From: Limosilactobacillus ingluviei DSM 15946
GTDB lineage: Bacteria; Bacillota; Bacilli; Lactobacillales; Lactobacillaceae
Assembly: GCF_001435775.1 (NCBI RefSeq)
Contig: NZ_AZFK01000001.1
Coordinates: 1-45,330, forward strand
Direction of reading: 5' to 3'
DNA length: 45,330 nucleotides
Position numbers and translations under genes: made by a program. This document shows, piece by piece, positions 43,699 to 45,330 of this stretch. The notes below the pieces were generated by a model, which ran no database searches, had not been told where the DNA came from, and saw only the letters and a program-made list of their open reading frames with translations. Position 1 is the first letter of the stretch. Each line of letters opens with the position of its first letter.

Positions 43699-44712
43699 AT
43701 GTCGCGAAAAAATTGGTTCGTCCTGGTATTGATGCTGTTGGGCGGGTTGGGAATTTTTGCTTTTTCCCTGCGCCATACGAACCTGACGCAATTGGGCGTC
43801 GATTTAGCCCACTTGCGCTGGGGATGGTTTGCCGTTGCGATTGGTTGTATTGTGCTTTACCTAGGGCTCGAAGGGGTGGTTGTAAAGATTTTTATGACGG
43901 ATCGCTACCCGACCTTTACCTGGAAGAACGCTTTCCGCTTACCATTGATTGAGCAATTGTTTAACGGGTTAACCCCATTTTCGACGGGGGGTCAACCAGC
44001 GCAACTGGTGGCAATGCTGCAAGCGGGGGTCGAAGGGGGAATGGCCAGCTCGGTTCTCTTGATGAAGTTTGTCGTCTTTCAAGCGATGATTGTGGTGAAC
44101 TTTATAATTAGTATTGTCATTGGGTTTCATTATATTGCGGAAAAACTGCATGCGTTGTCACTGCTGGTCCTGTTTGGGTTTACAATCCATTTGGGCGTCA
44201 TTGTGGCCTTGTTAATGGTGATGTATTGGTACAGTTTTACCAAACGAGTGACGAATTTGGTGCTTTTGCCGGTCCGATGGTTTGGCGGGGAGCATCGTTA
44301 CCAACGGTTAGGGCACAAACTGAATCAGAAGATTGATACGTTTTATCAAGAGAGCGTCAAAATGAAACGAGAATACAATAAACTGGGGAAAGTTGCAGTG
44401 GTAACCCTATTACAACTGTTAGCGTACTATATCATTCCCTATTTCATTTTATTGGCGTTAGGCGTGACTGGGATTAACCTGGTGATGGTAATGAGCTTGC
44501 ACGTTTTGATTTTTATGATCATTTCCTTGTTTCCGATTCCGGGGGGCACTGGCGGTGCTGAGTACAGCTTTTCGGTTCTTTTTTTAAGTTTTGTTCATTC
44601 CCAAAGCAAGTTAGTGTTGGCCATGTTCTTATGGCGATTATTAACCTACTACTTTGGGATTTTTGCGGGGATGATTGCCCTGATGATTAAACCAGATAAG
44701 GTTGCAAATTAG
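43699..44712 (+). CDS. YbhN/UPF0104-family membrane protein (flippase-like)
   Basis: The 337-residue protein has about eight membrane helices and the lysylphosphatidylglycerol-synthase-TM signature FPIPGGTGGAEYSF near residues 278-291. The start at ATG 43699 follows AAAGGAG, one base after the previous stop; earlier in-frame starts lie within the upstream gene. The domain is thought to move lipids across the membrane, so a role in flipping the glycolipid made by the two upstream enzymes is a reasonable inference, not shown. Confidence 0.82.
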   Translation: MSRKNWFVLVLMLLGGLGIFAFSLRHTNLTQLGVDLAHLRWGWFAVAIGCIVLYLGLEGVVVKIFMTDRYPTFTWKNAFRLPLIEQLFNGLTPFSTGGQPAQLVAMLQAGVEGGMASSVLLMKFVVFQAMIVVNFIISIVIGFHYIAEKLHALSLLVLFGFTIHLGVIVALLMVMYWYSFTKRVTNLVLLPVRWFGGEHRYQRLGHKLNQKIDTFYQESVKMKREYNKLGKVAVVTLLQLLAYYIIPYFILLALGVTGINLVMVMSLHVLIFMIISLFPIPGGTGGAEYSFSVLFLSFVHSQSKLVLAMFLWRLLTYYFGIFAGMIALMIKPDKVAN

Positions 44713-44747
44713 CGAGTAACGGTTAAGTTGCTCGTTTTCTTTTTTAT
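44712..44747 (+). terminator. intrinsic terminator of the glycolipid operon
   Basis: CGAGTAAC and GTTGCTCG pair around a short loop and are followed by TTTTCTTTTTT. Confidence 0.82.
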
Positions 44748-44789
44748 CAGGCCGTTGTTTCAGGTACAATGAAAAGTGAGGTGAAGAAA

Positions 44790-45035
44790 GTGGAATCAAG
44801 GCTGATTAAAATTATTCGACGCTTGCAAGCAATGACCGCCGTTCGGGGAACCGCTCCCCAAATTCGCGAATTTACGCAATTTGGTGTTTATGTATGTGAG
44901 GTTAGTTATCAACCAACGCGGCAAGAATTCATCGTCCGACGGGTACGTCAACAAGAACAATTGGTGTTTGATGATCTCGATTTAGCAGCGATGGAAGTCT
45001 ATGATTGTTTATATGATTTTCGTCACACCTTTTAA
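44790..45035 (+). CDS. DUF1797 family protein (YkuJ-like)
   Basis: The 81-residue small protein of unknown function has the family's RLIKIIRRLQAM start and FDDLDLAAMEVYDCLYDF end. I place the start at GTG 44790, six bases after GAGGTG. An in-frame ATG at 44769 would overlap the apparent -10 box TACAAT (44765-44770) and adds seven residues. Small cytosolic protein with its own promoter. Confidence 0.75.
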   Translation: MESRLIKIIRRLQAMTAVRGTAPQIREFTQFGVYVCEVSYQPTRQEFIVRRVRQQEQLVFDDLDLAAMEVYDCLYDFRHTF

Positions 45036-45151
45036 ATGCGAATGAATTGTTTTTCGGGAGTTGCAATCCTAACGAATAAACGAACTTATTTCCTGGGTCA
45101 GGGGTTATAGTTAAGATAATAGAAAAACTCAAAAAAGAATTAAAAAGACGA

Positions 45152-45180
45152 TTGACAGGAACGGGAGAACCCGGTATATT
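45152..45180 (+). promoter_or_regulatory. strong promoter P1, rRNA-operon type
   Basis: TTGACA (45152-45157), 17-base spacer and TATATT (45175-45180), with A-rich sequence directly upstream (45122-45148) like an UP element. Confidence 0.75.
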
Positions 45181-45246
45181 AGATATCGTTGTCACGGCAG
45201 TTAAATAAATCACTGCTGGTCAGCTCTAAACAATTTAAAAAAGTTG

Positions 45247-45275
45247 TTGACAGTGAGTTGATGATTTGATAACAT
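45247..45275 (+). promoter_or_regulatory. strong promoter P2, rRNA-operon type
   Basis: TTGACA (45247-45252), 17-base spacer and TAACAT (45270-45275), overlapping TATAAG. Two strong tandem promoters with no ORF to the window end (45036-45330) suggest an rRNA operon starting just beyond. Confidence 0.7.
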
Positions 45276-45330
45276 ATAAGAGTTGCTGATGCAGCTAATC
45301 AATCAAGAGCTTCAAAAATTAATTAAAAAA

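Noticed and set aside
1-45330. CRISPR array, prophage or tRNA genes
   Set aside because: No regularly spaced repeats, phage structural genes or tRNA cloverleaf with CCA-proximal GTTCGA-type arm were noticed while reading both strands.

Overview
The window looks like a chromosomal segment of a fairly GC-rich, obligately heterofermentative lactobacillus, most like Limosilactobacillus fermentum or a close relative. This is inferred from gene content: arginine deiminase operon, PepC and proline iminopeptidase, ClpE, a methionine T-box, Firmicute-style AAGGAGG ribosome binding sites and CcpA-type cre sites. No database search was possible. No prophage, CRISPR array, tRNA or rRNA gene is visible.

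Layout. Positions 1-187 hold the end of an IS200/IS605-type element and a truncated gene remnant. Positions 229-8170 carry peptide, thiol and sugar housekeeping: a proline iminopeptidase, a glutamate-cysteine ligase, a methionine T-box controlling a MetE-like methyltransferase, a class I glutamine amidotransferase, PepC, a sugar O-acetyltransferase, and a small GNAT gene with rpiA. Positions 8451-11549 are dut-radA-yacL. Positions 11668-18672 are a complete leucine operon: a 22-residue Leu-rich leader peptide with a four-segment attenuator, an MFS transporter, leuA, leuB, leuC, leuD and a Sua5/YrdC-like protein. A second MFS transporter follows behind a perfect TTGAT-N4-ATCAA box. The cysS-mrnC-rlmB operon then resumes the usual Firmicute neighbourhood, but gltX, normally upstream of cysS, is absent.

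Positions 23686-26072 are a metal module: an ArsR/SmtB repressor, an operator-promoter and a P1B-type ATPase. Next come a YbaK/PrdX-type tRNA deacylase, an ATP-grasp ligase that may be a D-aspartate ligase of the cell wall, proC coupled to an odd MucBP/SH3-type protein without a signal peptide, and an ECF transporter S-component.

Positions 30450-36427 are the arginine deiminase region: arcB-arcC-arcA-small ORF-arcD. A divergent GlnL/YcbB-type regulator faces it, and its receiver domain has lost the phospho-acceptor Asp, the acidic pair and the Lys. clpE (minus strand) has a CtsR operator, and a near-perfect CIRCE element sits between it and a 61-residue hypothetical gene. ptsH-ptsI follows, then a glycolipid operon (two GT4 glycosyltransferases plus a YbhN-type flippase-like protein), a DUF1797 gene, and two strong tandem promoters at the right edge that suggest an rRNA operon just outside the window.

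The most interesting points are the leucine attenuator with its two non-leu passenger genes, the pseudo-receiver regulator next to arc, the small ORF with an extended Shine-Dalgarno between arcA and arcD, and the dual CtsR/CIRCE region.
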